A DNA stretch of 64,000 nucleotides from Micromonospora carbonacea (GTDB taxonomy: Bacteria; Actinomycetota; Actinomycetes; Mycobacteriales; Micromonosporaceae). The notes under the pieces were generated by a model, which was given only the letters and a program-made list of their open reading frames with translations, was not told the origin of the DNA and made no database searches. The translations under genes and the position numbers were made by a program. Shown here piece after piece: positions 8,274 to 15,601 of this stretch. The stretch is from the NCBI RefSeq assembly GCF_014205165.1, contig NZ_JACHMZ010000001.1, positions 6,616,501 through 6,680,500 on the forward strand. Direction: 5' to 3'. Positions within the stretch are counted from its first letter, which is position 1. Each line of letters opens with the position of its first letter.

Positions 8274-8702
8274 CGTTGCCGACTCCACGCACTCGGCACC
8301 CCCTACTCGCCGGTCCTGCGCAGCGGCTGAATCCTCGCCATCCCGCCTGCCGCCGACCCACACCTTCTAGCGGGCCAGGACCAGGGCGACAAGGTGGAGC
8401 ATCCTACCGGACTAGTCTAATGCCATCTGTGAAGCATCGGCGCCAGCAGCCCGGGGCGGCCTGGGGCTTAGAAGAATATCCTGAATGGCTGGTCTTGTGG
8501 GTTGCGTCGCTTGCCCTCGGCGTCTTTCTCAAGGTTAGACAAACCCACATTCCGGGGGGGGGGGAAGACGAAACAGTTGTCAGGAGATACGATCGCGCGA
8601 GCAGAGTTGCGGACGCCGCCTTTGGCGGCCTCCCGCGCTCGGACACCGATGCACGCCTTTGCAACCAGATCATCGATGCCAGTTTAGGCGGAGAGGCAAG
8701 AA
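8274..8702. other. Non-coding stretch upstream of the Septu-like pair
   Basis: No gene can be supported in these 429 bases. They hold one arm of a dispersed repeat (8347-8411) and an uninterrupted run of 11 G at 8554-8564. A plus-strand frame starting at ATG 8420 includes a short hydrophobic helix (WLVLWVASLALGVFL) before the G-run, but has no ribosome site and runs into the ATPase gene out of frame. The last bases carry the GGAG ribosome site (about 8690) of the ATPase gene, which starts with GTG. Confidence 0.45.
8347..8411 (+). repeat. Single arm of the large dispersed inverted repeat
   Basis: This segment matches 11956-12022 closely: it begins CTGCCGCCGACCCACAC, continues GCGGGCCAGG and ends GACAAGGTGGAGC then CTACCGGA. 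At the 12 kb locus the same arm is followed by its inverted partner; here only one arm remains. Confidence 0.75.
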
Positions 8703-9989
8703 GTGCACTCCGAAAAAGACCTCAAATTTTCAAGACTGACACTCTCCGATTGGCGACAGTTCGGCTTCGTAGAAATTGACCTTTCTCGTCGCTTGACGAT
8801 CCTCACAGGAGCTAACGGATCTGGCAAAACCACGCTCCTCAACCTGCTTGGGCGACACTTCAACTGGGAATCGACATTCCTAGGACTACCTGTACCCGAC
8901 AAACGAGGTCGTAACATGTTCTCGGTAGGCCTGAGGCATCAGCCTCCCGAGTCGGACAAAGGCATCACTCACACGACTGTCACTGTGGGAGAATTGGGGT
9001 ACACAAATGGGCAAATTTCCCAGATACGAGTACCCATAAAAGCAGGAGCGATCACCTATAACGTAAACATTTTCAATCAGCAAGTGGTACAGGGGTTGTA
9101 CTTAGCATCACATCGAAGCGCAAGCAACTACCAGCAGGTCAATTCAATCCCCTCGAACTTCAGCACGGGCGAACAGATCCTCAACCAATTTGTCGCTGAG
9201 ATGCGGCAACGATATTCAGGGGGAGCTGGCCGCAGCAAATCTGCACAGCTACTCATGAAAGAAGCGCTCCTCGCGGCAGCGATATACGGCGAGGGCAGCG
9301 CCAGCGTCTACCCCAATCACGATGCGCGACGAATATGGCGAGGATTTCAAGAAGTCTTGAGGTCACTCATGCCAGAGACTCTTAGATTTGAGCGTCTCGT
9401 GGCAAGACCGCCGGAAATCGTGATAGAGACAGCAAGTGGTTCGTTTCCGCTAGATTCGATTTCCGGCGGCATGAGTGCACTGTTTGAGATCGGGTGGCAA
9501 ATCTTCCTCCGCTCCCAAAACCGCGACGCGTTTACCGTTTGCATCGACGAACCCGAGAATCACCTCCACCCATCCCTTCAGCGGACCCTAGTTCCGAGTC
9601 TTTTGCGGGCATTTCCTAGGGTAAACTTCGTCCTCGCGACCCATAGCCCCTTCGTCGTCACTGCTTCTGCTACCGCTAACGTTCACGTTCTCAGCTACGA
9701 CGAGGACAGCCGGGTTTTTGCCGAACAACTCGACTTCTCCAGCAAAGCAGCAACCGCAGAAACAACCTTGCGGGAGGCGCTTGGAATGACCAGTACACTT
9801 CCCCTTTGGGCCGAGAATCGGTTCGATGAGATCATCGACCGATACCTCCACCAGCCACCGGACAGCGAGCATCTCCTCCGATTGCGTAACGAATTAAGGG
9901 CCTCCGGTCTCGATGTAGGACTGCCGGAAGCGATCGAACGGATTGCACGCAACGCAGTGGATGATGAGATCGGACCGATCGAGAGATGA
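8703..9989 (+). CDS. Septu-like AAA/ABC-type ATPase (PtuA-like)
   Basis: The protein has 428 residues from a GTG start. It is a single-domain ABC/SMC-like ATPase of the AAA_21 type: Walker A GANGSGKT at 36-43, an SGGMSALFE signature at about 253, Walker B CIDEPENHLHP at about 280, and LATHSPFVV (switch histidine) near 311. It overlaps the following HNH nuclease gene by ATGA. This ATPase-HNH arrangement is the Septu (PtuA-PtuB) layout and is also the effector half of some retrons. There is no reverse transcriptase beside it, so a free-standing Septu-type system is the better reading. It lies in the AT-richer accessory block. Confidence 0.85.
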   Translation: MHSEKDLKFSRLTLSDWRQFGFVEIDLSRRLTILTGANGSGKTTLLNLLGRHFNWESTFLGLPVPDKRGRNMFSVGLRHQPPESDKGITHTTVTVGELGYTNGQISQIRVPIKAGAITYNVNIFNQQVVQGLYLASHRSASNYQQVNSIPSNFSTGEQILNQFVAEMRQRYSGGAGRSKSAQLLMKEALLAAAIYGEGSASVYPNHDARRIWRGFQEVLRSLMPETLRFERLVARPPEIVIETASGSFPLDSISGGMSALFEIGWQIFLRSQNRDAFTVCIDEPENHLHPSLQRTLVPSLLRAFPRVNFVLATHSPFVVTASATANVHVLSYDEDSRVFAEQLDFSSKAATAETTLREALGMTSTLPLWAENRFDEIIDRYLHQPPDSEHLLRLRNELRASGLDVGLPEAIERIARNAVDDEIGPIER

Positions 9990-10627
9990 GGCGTCTGATC
10001 AAGGCGCCAAAGCCGGCGATATTGGAGACTAACGGGGCAGGTTGGACCAAGGAGTATGCGGAAGCGGCCTTAGCTGGCACAGAGAGGCCGAAACGATGGG
10101 GCCATCGGCAGATACGGCTTGCGCTGACACACGAAACAGGTAAGCGCTGCGCCTATTGCGATGCGAACATGATGGCCGTAACCACAGGGAATGTAGAACA
10201 CATCCTACCCAGGGCTCGACATCCCGAATTGGTAGTAGATTGGGACAATCTTACGCTCGCCTGCCCACGCTGCAATAATACTAAGAAGGACTACTGTGAT
10301 CACACGTTTCCACTCCTCAATCCCTACACGGACGATCCGGACGAGCATCTCATTTTCGTAGGGAGCCTCGTTTTTTCCCGCCCCGGCAGCGATGTTGGTG
10401 CCGTTACTGTACTCAAGTTAGGTTTGTCGCGATCAGATCTGGTTGAGGCACGAAAGCGCCGCCTTGAGTCAATCTCATCACTCCTAGATAATTGGGCACG
10501 GGCTCACGGCGCGCTCAAGGAGGCAATCCGGGACGTCATTAGGGAAGACGTTGCGGATGGCGAGTTTCGAAAGAGCGTAGAGGCGCTCCTACGCGAATGC
10601 CGGTTCCCGTTAGACGAAGAATCCTAG
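9986..10627 (+). CDS. Septu-like HNH endonuclease (PtuB-like)
   Basis: The protein has 213 residues; its ATG lies inside the stop of the ATPase gene. The HNH/zinc core is intact: CAYC at 55-58, VEHILPR at 70-76 with the catalytic histidine region, WDNLTLACPRCNNTKKDYC at 86-104 with the second cysteine pair and the closing N and K. In Septu, PtuB is the nuclease that, with the PtuA ATPase, cuts invading nucleic acid or host DNA/RNA on infection. All expected metal ligands are present, so it looks active. An insertion sequence begins within about 30 bases of the stop codon. Confidence 0.87.
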   Translation: MRRLIKAPKPAILETNGAGWTKEYAEAALAGTERPKRWGHRQIRLALTHETGKRCAYCDANMMAVTTGNVEHILPRARHPELVVDWDNLTLACPRCNNTKKDYCDHTFPLLNPYTDDPDEHLIFVGSLVFSRPGSDVGAVTVLKLGLSRSDLVEARKRRLESISSLLDNWARAHGALKEAIRDVIREDVADGEFRKSVEALLRECRFPLDEES

Positions 10628-10645
10628 CCTTCTCGCCATCCCGAT

Positions 10646-11819
10646 GCTCCTATGGAGGTCAAGTGGTCAGGGCGGCGAAGTCCGCGCGGAGGGCGGTGTA
10701 GACGTCGCGGACGATGTAGCGCTTGAGGCAGCGCAGGATCTCTTGCTTGCTGAGGCCTTCGGTGATGCGTCGTTGCTGGTAGGCGCGGGTGCGTTCGTCG
10801 TAGCGCAGGCGGCACAGGGCGATGGTGTGTAGGGCGTGGTTGGCGCCGCGGTCGCCTCCCCGGTGGAGGCGGTGGCGGCGCACTCGTCCGGAGTTGGCGG
10901 GGATGGGTGCCGCTCCGCAGAGGTGGGCCAGGGCTGCTTCTGAGCGCAGCCGGTCGGGGTTGTCGCCGGCGGTGGTGAGCAGTTGGGCGGCGACGTCGGT
11001 GCCGACGCCGAAGAGGGCGCTGGTGCGCGGAGCGGCCTGACGGACCAGCGGTGTCAGCTGCCGATCGAGGGTGGCGATCTCCTCGGTCAAGGTGCTGACG
11101 CGTCGGGCGAGCCCGGCCAGGGCTGCTGCGGTGGCTTGTTTCGGGTCCGTCAGCCGGGTCGGGTCGATGGTGAGGTTGGCGCAGCGGTTGACGAGAACGG
11201 CGGCGCTGAGCTTGGTCAACTGTGCCCGCAGACCTTCGGGGGCGGCGGCGACCAGGCCGCGCATCTGGTTGATCGCCGCCGTTCGGGCCTTGACCGCGCC
11301 TTGGCGGGCCACGCGGAGAGCGCGGATGGCTTCCACGGGTCCGGTGCGGGTCTTCGGGATGCCCATGGCGGTGCCGGCGAGGGTGGCCCTCGCGGCGGCG
11401 ATGGCGTCGATGGGGTCTGACTTGCCCTTGGTCCGGCGGGTCCTGCGATCCGGGCGATCCACCTCGATGACGGCAACCTTATGACTGGTCAGGTGACGGG
11501 CGAGGCCAGCGCCGTAGCTGCCGGTGCCCTCGACCCCGACCGCCGCTAGGCGACCGAAGGACCGCATCCAGGCCAGCAGGTCCGCGTAGCCGTCGCTGGT
11601 CGCGGGGAACTCGGCATCCGCCAGGAGACCGCCGGTGCTGTCGATGATCGCCGCGTGGTGGGTGTCGCGGTGGGTGTCGACACCACCGATCAGTGTTCGC
11701 TTCTTCGCTGCCATGCTGGTGAGGTCCGCCTTTCTCGGTCGCGTCGAGAACACGTGGACACGTCACCGGTCAGGCGAACGGACAACACAGTGGTGGGCGC
11801 CTCTCGCACAGGCTCCTAT
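10646..11819 (-). mobile_element. IS110-family insertion sequence
   Basis: The element contains one complete IS110 transposase gene. As expected for IS110, no terminal inverted repeats are visible. An 8-base direct repeat GCTCCTAT occurs at 10646-10653 and 11812-11819 and brackets the transposase with short flanks; it may mark the core at each end, giving an element of about 1.17 kb. This boundary is tentative: the region upstream of the transposase, where IS110 elements encode their bridge RNA, would then be only ~100 bases and an inverted repeat reaches beyond it. Confidence 0.65.
10659..11714 (-). CDS. IS110 family transposase (DEDD recombinase)
   Basis: From the ATG at 11714 the protein has 351 residues; an upstream start at 11753 is possible. 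The RuvC-like DEDD domain has D13 (GGVDTHRDTH), E62 (VEGTGSYG), and D100/D103 (KSDPIDA). The C-terminal Transposase_20 domain has LFGVGTDVAAQLL and GAAPIPANSGR, with a serine expected to take part in catalysis. Both domains are intact and the length is usual for the family, so the enzyme may be functional. It recombines short core sequences guided by a structured bridge RNA encoded in the element's non-coding end. It is transcribed toward the Septu-like genes. Confidence 0.93.
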   Translation of the reverse strand: MAAKKRTLIGGVDTHRDTHHAAIIDSTGGLLADAEFPATSDGYADLLAWMRSFGRLAAVGVEGTGSYGAGLARHLTSHKVAVIEVDRPDRRTRRTKGKSDPIDAIAAARATLAGTAMGIPKTRTGPVEAIRALRVARQGAVKARTAAINQMRGLVAAAPEGLRAQLTKLSAAVLVNRCANLTIDPTRLTDPKQATAAALAGLARRVSTLTEEIATLDRQLTPLVRQAAPRTSALFGVGTDVAAQLLTTAGDNPDRLRSEAALAHLCGAAPIPANSGRVRRHRLHRGGDRGANHALHTIALCRLRYDERTRAYQQRRITEGLSKQEILRCLKRYIVRDVYTALRADFAALTT

Positions 11820-11844
11820 CAAGTCACGACGCCTGACCGGTGAC
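11762..11844. repeat. Inverted repeat upstream of the IS110 transposase
   Basis: GTCACCGGTCAGGCG at 11762-11776 is exactly complementary to CGCCTGACCGGTGAC at 11830-11844, 15 bases with a 53-base loop. It lies in the transposase leader, where a bridge RNA would be transcribed. It may be part of that RNA, or the target palindrome into which the element inserted. Confidence 0.6.
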
Positions 11845-11958
11845 ATGCAGCTACCGGGGCCACCGAGCCGGCCGACGAATCGGGATCAGGACAGCAACCG
11901 TCGGTCTGCCGGTGAGTCAGACCAACCCGGCGACCCACCCCACCATCCTCACTGTCTG

Positions 11959-12076
11959 CCGCCGACCCACACACCGTGGAGCGGGCCAGGGCCAGGGTGA
12001 CAAGGTGGAGCGCCCTACCGGACGTACGACCTTGTCGCCCTGGCCCTGGTCTGCTCGGCTCTGCCTGGGTCGGCGG
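11959..12076. repeat. Large imperfect inverted repeat (~48-base arms)
   Basis: The core arms 11986-12006 and 12029-12049 differ at a single position (CCAGGGCCAGGGTGACAAGGT against its partner with GCGAC), separated by 22 bases. Outer parts also pair: CCGCCGACCCA at 11959-11969 with TGGGTCGGCGG at 12066-12076. One arm recurs at 8347-8411. It could be a repeated palindromic element or a strong folded RNA. Confidence 0.8.
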
Positions 12077-12433
12077 TGGACGGGATGGCATCCCACCCCA
12101 ACCACCCACGACCGCAACCGTTCGGCAACTCCATCCCGGAGTCGTTGGGCCCCCCGCCGGAGGCAGCTCTAACCCCAACCCCGCCCCCACCTCCCGCCCC
12201 CCACCTACCTTCACTCCTCTCCCACACTGGCCCCCGAGCGGCCGATGTGTTCCGTTCGGCGACTCGACCGGGCCGACCGTCGACCGGTCCGCGGTGAGGT
12301 GTTCCGAGCTGGAGGAGACCGACGGGTGAGCTGTCGCGTGGGCTGCGGTCAGTCCAGGACTCGTCACCGGCTCCTCACGGAACCAGGGGTGACGCGCGGG
12401 GCGGGGCGTGGTTTGCGGGCCGGCTGACTTTCC

Positions 12434-12479
12434 GCCCCGGCGCCGTAGGCGGCCGGGGCGGCGGCTCCGTCAGGAGCCG
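12434..12479 (-). terminator. Tandem GC hairpins downstream of the NUDIX gene
   Basis: GCCCCGGC pairs with GCCGGGGC (12434-12459), and GGCTCC with GGAGCC (12464-12479). They lie 43-88 bases past the stop of the minus-strand NUDIX gene. There is no U-run, as is usual in high-GC actinomycetes. Confidence 0.5.
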
Positions 12480-12521
12480 GTTGCCGCGCCCCGGCCCGCG
12501 CCGCGCGGAGCGCCTTGATCC

Positions 12522-13019
12522 CTACTGAGATTGTTTCGGCAACGTGGTGCTCGGCGGTGCAGTGCCGTGCTCCGCATAGGTGGCGTTGCTGCCGTTGCGT
12601 GCTGCAATCGCTGTACGGAGCCTACGAGCCAGGCGCGGCGGCCCGTAACGGTCCAGTTCCTCCGGTGTCACGTAGCGCCACTCGGTGAGTTCTCCGTCGG
12701 CGAAGCGGATGGCCTGTTCCTGCCCCCTGGTGAGCAATCCAGCGTCGAAGATGAAAAGGAGCTTGTCTCCTTCACCCTCGGCGGGTGCCCAGTCGACGAC
12801 GAGCATGGCGCCGACAGCGGTGGTGAGGCCGAGTTCCTCTTCGATTTCCCGTGCGCATGCCGCGCGCGGTGACTCGCCGGGTTCGACGTAGCCGCCGGGG
12901 ATGTCCCAGTGGTTCTTGTAGCTGGGGCGTACGAGGAGCACGCGGCCTTCGTCGTCGAAGAACAGGGCGCCGGCGGCGACGCGTGGGGTTGCCACGGGTG
13001 GCATGTCGTTGGCCGTCAC
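12522..13019 (-). CDS. NUDIX hydrolase
   Basis: The protein has 165 residues with a complete Nudix box at 43-65 (GGYVEPGESPRAA, then REIEEELGL), preceded by HWDIP. The start is a GTG at 13019; an in-frame ATG at 13004 is an alternative and neither has a strong ribosome site. The gene lies 24 bases downstream of an XRE-TPR regulator on the same strand, so the two are probably co-transcribed. It is not a close match to the NUDIX protein at 4.6-5.1 kb beyond the shared box. The substrate cannot be predicted. Confidence 0.88.
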   Translation of the reverse strand: MTANDMPPVATPRVAAGALFFDDEGRVLLVRPSYKNHWDIPGGYVEPGESPRAACAREIEEELGLTTAVGAMLVVDWAPAEGEGDKLLFIFDAGLLTRGQEQAIRFADGELTEWRYVTPEELDRYGPPRLARRLRTAIAARNGSNATYAEHGTAPPSTTLPKQSQ

Positions 13020-13043
13020 CAGGGCAGCCTAGATGGGCTGGGT

Positions 13044-14267
13044 TCAGTCGAGCACCTTGAGCCGCTGGGCCAGTCCGACCAGTTCGGCGGAGGGCTTGCC
13101 GCGCTGGCGGCGGATCCAGGTCAGGGCGAGTTGTCGGCTGAGGAAGTGGTGACGGACCTGCTCGGGTGCCATCTGTTCGGCGTCGAGCAGGGCGGCTTGG
13201 GCGTCGTCGATGCGGTTCCACGAGCTGTAGGCGCGGGCGACTTCGAGGGCGTGCCGTACCCGGCGTTCCATCGGTAGCCCGGTGGTGTCGACGCGGGGGC
13301 CGAGGTCGATGGCGACTTGCAGATCTCCCAGCTCGGCAGCGGTGGCGACGCGGTGGATGGCGACGTTGGTCGGCCCGAACGCCGTCCAGAGGTGGTTGGC
13401 GTCGGCTTCGAGCTGTCCGGCGGCATGGTCGGCGGCGGCGAGGAAGGTGCGGGTGGTGCCCGCGTCGTTGGCGCGGGCGGCGGCCATCGAGCCGGACAGG
13501 AACAAGGTTCCGTACACGGACAGCAGCTCGGGCGTGGCGTGCTTGAGGTGGGGCTCAAGGTAGCTGGCGGCGTCTTCGGTGAGGCGTACTGCTTCGGCGT
13601 AGCGGCCGGTGGCGTGCAGTGCGTGGCCCACCGAGCGAAACAGTGAGCCCGTGATGAGGGGATCGCCAGTGGGTCGTACGGCGGCCAGGCCGCGGTCGGC
13701 GGCGATCCAGGCGAGGTCGCTCTCTCCGAGTTTGGTGAGCTGGGTCGCGGCGAGCTGGTATGCGAGGCCGAGGAGTCGGCGGGCTTGGTCCTGGTCGTCG
13801 CCGTCGTGGTGGTCAGCGGCGGCCTGGGCACGGTCGAGTAGATCGGGCAGGCGGCCGGTGACGTACCCGAATCGGGAGTCCTGGTAGGCGTCCCAGAGTT
13901 CGCCTACCTCATTCTTCAGCGCGGCGATGCTCGGTGGTTCCGCACCCGTGCCACCGCCGAACGGGCCGAGGGCGCGGTAGTTCATCAGGGCGGCGCGAAG
14001 GGCGGGGACGGTTGCGGTGCCGCTTTCGCCGGTCCAGTCGAGCAGGGAGGGTTCGCCGAGCAGGTCGCCGAGCGTCACGTCCAGGACTTCGGCGAGGGAC
14101 TTGATGACAGACAGCCGGTCCAGGTCGATCCGATTGTTCTCGACCTTTCCCAACCAGTCCGCGGTACGGCCGACGAGTCCGGCTAGGACTTCCTGGGACA
14201 GGCCGCGTCGGTAGCGGTACCAGGCGACTCGTTCGCCGATGGTCAGGTTGTGGGTTCTCCCGCGCAC
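13044..14267 (-). CDS. XRE-family regulator with TPR-like C-terminal region
   Basis: From the GTG at 14267 the protein has 407 residues; an upstream GGAGATGG can serve as ribosome site, and a longer frame to 14585 has no support. Residues 5-60 form a helix-turn-helix (LTIGERVAWYRYRRGLSQEV, WLGKVENNRIDLDRL). The rest is helical, Ala/Leu-rich and made of TPR-like repeats (AWIAADRGLAAVRPTGD, RYAEAVRLTEDAASYLEPH, RIDDAQAALLDAEQ). This architecture is common in actinomycete regulators that sense a peptide or small ligand through the TPR. It heads an operon with the NUDIX gene and is divergent from the two small genes at 14.5-15.1 kb. Confidence 0.85.
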   Translation of the reverse strand: MRGRTHNLTIGERVAWYRYRRGLSQEVLAGLVGRTADWLGKVENNRIDLDRLSVIKSLAEVLDVTLGDLLGEPSLLDWTGESGTATVPALRAALMNYRALGPFGGGTGAEPPSIAALKNEVGELWDAYQDSRFGYVTGRLPDLLDRAQAAADHHDGDDQDQARRLLGLAYQLAATQLTKLGESDLAWIAADRGLAAVRPTGDPLITGSLFRSVGHALHATGRYAEAVRLTEDAASYLEPHLKHATPELLSVYGTLFLSGSMAAARANDAGTTRTFLAAADHAAGQLEADANHLWTAFGPTNVAIHRVATAAELGDLQVAIDLGPRVDTTGLPMERRVRHALEVARAYSSWNRIDDAQAALLDAEQMAPEQVRHHFLSRQLALTWIRRQRGKPSAELVGLAQRLKVLD

Positions 14268-14515
14268 CGGCTCACCATCTCCCCTCGACCGACCGTGACC
14301 CCGGAAGGATTTTCCGGGTAACCAGGCAGATCGCGCCACAACCTGTGTCCATGACAGGACTGAAAGTAGCGACCACCTGCCGATTCGGTGAGGGCTGGAG
14401 GTGCGCACCTGCTCGCCGGTCCTGCCTGGACTGCGCGAGTTCCGGTCGTTCGGCGGCGTGCTGAGGCTGGCCCGGGGTGGGTGCTGGCGTGGGGCCGCGA
14501 CCCGAACGACGGCCC

Positions 14516-14857
14516 GTGAACAGCCCGCCCGCCCCGGCGCCCCGCACGCCTGCACCCGCGCCGAGCCGGCCGGGCGTGCCGACACCGGGCGACCTGGTCC
14601 TGATCGACGGCCGGGCGTCGGTGCAGTTCAACGGCGACCGGGCGCTGTGGCTGCGGGTCACGTCGGTGGACGAACGGCCCACGTACCACGGCTGGGTGTG
14701 GCTCACCGGCTACGTCATTGACCCGGCCACCCGCAACGCCCTGGCAAAGCGCGAGGTCTACGCACAGATCGCCGGCCTCCACATCCAACGACGCAAACCC
14801 GACAGCACGCCGCCCCGCACCAACGCGGGCCCGGCGGTGAGGAGACGTGGTGTTTGA
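14516..14857 (+). CDS. Small conserved protein of unknown function
   Basis: The gene encodes 113 residues from the GTG at 14516 (a GTG at 14477 would add 13). After a Pro/Ala-rich lead it contains GVPTPGDLVLIDGRASVQFN and TYHGWVWLTGYVIDPATRNA, then KREVYAQIAGLHIQ. This beta-rich sequence looks coding and I recall relatives in Micromonospora genomes, where it is a recurring unannotated family. It overlaps the next small gene by 11 bases. It lies divergent from the XRE-TPR regulator, which may control it. No function can be assigned. Confidence 0.6.
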   Translation: MNSPPAPAPRTPAPAPSRPGVPTPGDLVLIDGRASVQFNGDRALWLRVTSVDERPTYHGWVWLTGYVIDPATRNALAKREVYAQIAGLHIQRRKPDSTPPRTNAGPAVRRRGV

Positions 14858-15116
14858 CATCCGGGTACGACTCGGCGCGGTGCTGGACATCGACGCGGAC
14901 GACCGCCTTCTTCCGTCGGACGGGCCGGTGCGGTTGTGGGTGACCGGGGTCCGGCTGGTGGTCAACCGCCCACCCCACGACGAGTGGATCTGGGTCGAAG
15001 GGGTCAAGCTCTCCCGATCGGGCCGTCGAGGTGCGCAAACGCAGATCCTGGTACGTGCCAGCAAGCTCCCGCCGAGCGGGCCGGCTGGTGAACATCTACC
15101 TGAACACGGCGCATGA
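14847..15116 (+). CDS. Small conserved protein, possible altered C-terminus
   Basis: The gene encodes 89 residues from a GTG overlapping the preceding gene. The body reads VFDIRVRLGAVLDIDADDR, then GPVRLWVTGVRLVVNRPPHD and EWIWVEGVKL, similar in style to its neighbour (WVWLTGYV versus WIWVEGVKL), so the two may be distant paralogues. Toward the end the neighbouring frame reads VEVRKR while this frame reads QILVRASKLP, suggesting a small frame disturbance near 15035-15045. A degenerate copy of this 3' end lies at 5832-5881. Function unknown. Confidence 0.5.
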   Translation: MVFDIRVRLGAVLDIDADDRLLPSDGPVRLWVTGVRLVVNRPPHDEWIWVEGVKLSRSGRRGAQTQILVRASKLPPSGPAGEHLPEHGA

Positions 15117-15298
15117 TCGGCTTCGATCAGCACGAGTGGATCAGCGCACGCCCGAACTACGCCGACCGTGTTCGGCTGACGTTCGCTGACGATTCGCTGA
15201 CTTTCCGCCTGTCGCCCGGCCCGGCCGACCCGGGAAACCCGCCTTCACCTGGCCCGGAACGGGACCGGGAAAGGGACGACCCCCGTCGGGGGGAGACG
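15028..15298 (+). repeat. Fuller copy of the island-flanking repeat
   Basis: This is the fuller version of the sequence found broken at 5832-5966 and 6065-6084. It begins in the 3' end of the small gene and runs through CCTTCACCTGGCCCGGAACG into the first terminator hairpin. Confidence 0.75.
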
Positions 15299-15341
15299 GG
15301 GGTCGTCGGGAGGTTCGGCTCCGGGGGGGTTGAGCCGAACC
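15275..15341 (+). terminator. Two consecutive strong hairpins
   Basis: GACGACCCCCGTC (15275-15287) pairs perfectly with 15295-15307 across a 7-base loop. GGTTCGGCTC (15312-15321) pairs perfectly with 15332-15341 across a G-rich loop. They follow the small genes and precede the HAD gene, as expected for terminators. Confidence 0.8.
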
Positions 15342-15587
15342 GGCTCGGCGGTCACGGGGGGTGCGATCGCCGAGGGCCTGCTGTCGTACGACAACGCGAA
15401 TGTGCGTCGCAAGAACAAGCATGCCTGAGCAAACCGGTATACGTCGAGTGGTGTCGCCTCCACTCCCTGCGAAATCATCGCCGGAGAGTGTGACCGCCGT
15501 CACTGACGGCAGGGGGTGGTGACGGTTGCCGTTGGGGCCGGGCCGGAGTCCGTACCCCAGGCACCCGCCGACCATAGACCATCCGGC

Positions 15588-15593
15588 TAGACT
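15588..15593 (+). promoter_or_regulatory. Candidate -10 box of a leaderless HAD-gene transcript
   Basis: TAGACT lies eight bases before the GTG at 15602. Actinomycete -10 boxes (TAnnnT) usually sit about seven bases from the transcription start, so the mRNA would begin at or next to the start codon. No ribosome site is present. No clear -35 is seen. Confidence 0.5.
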
Positions 15594-15601
15594 TTCGCGC
15601 C

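Larger units (their letters stand above)
11850..12521. other. Non-coding stretch with a large palindrome and hairpins
   Basis: No gene is supported here. The stretch holds the long inverted repeat at 11959-12076, then a C/A-rich low-complexity run (about 12170-12220), and GC hairpins at 12434-12479 that fit a terminator for the NUDIX gene ending at 12522. Frames open in this area are short, rich in Pro, Arg and Gly, and have no ribosome sites. Confidence 0.5.
15117..15601. other. Intergenic region with terminators and HAD-gene promoter
   Basis: No gene is firmly supported. A plus-strand frame beginning with an ATG inside the stop of the previous gene reads MIGFDQHEWISARPNYADRV and looks coding for about 34 residues, then dissolves into the terminator region; it may be a decayed third small gene. 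Two hairpins follow at 15275-15341, and the promoter of the HAD gene is at the end. Confidence 0.45.

Noticed and set aside
8420..8702. Possible small membrane protein upstream of the Septu-like pair
   Set aside because: There is no ribosome site, the frame crosses an 11-G run and runs into the next gene out of frame, and only one hydrophobic stretch supports it.
8274..10627. Retron containing the ATPase/HNH pair
   Set aside because: No reverse transcriptase gene and no convincing msr-msd fold lie next to the pair.
15245..15478. A 77-residue minus-strand frame (MISQGVEATPLDVYRFAQAC...)
   Set aside because: No ribosome site, and its second half is the reverse of two terminator hairpins; kept as non-coding.
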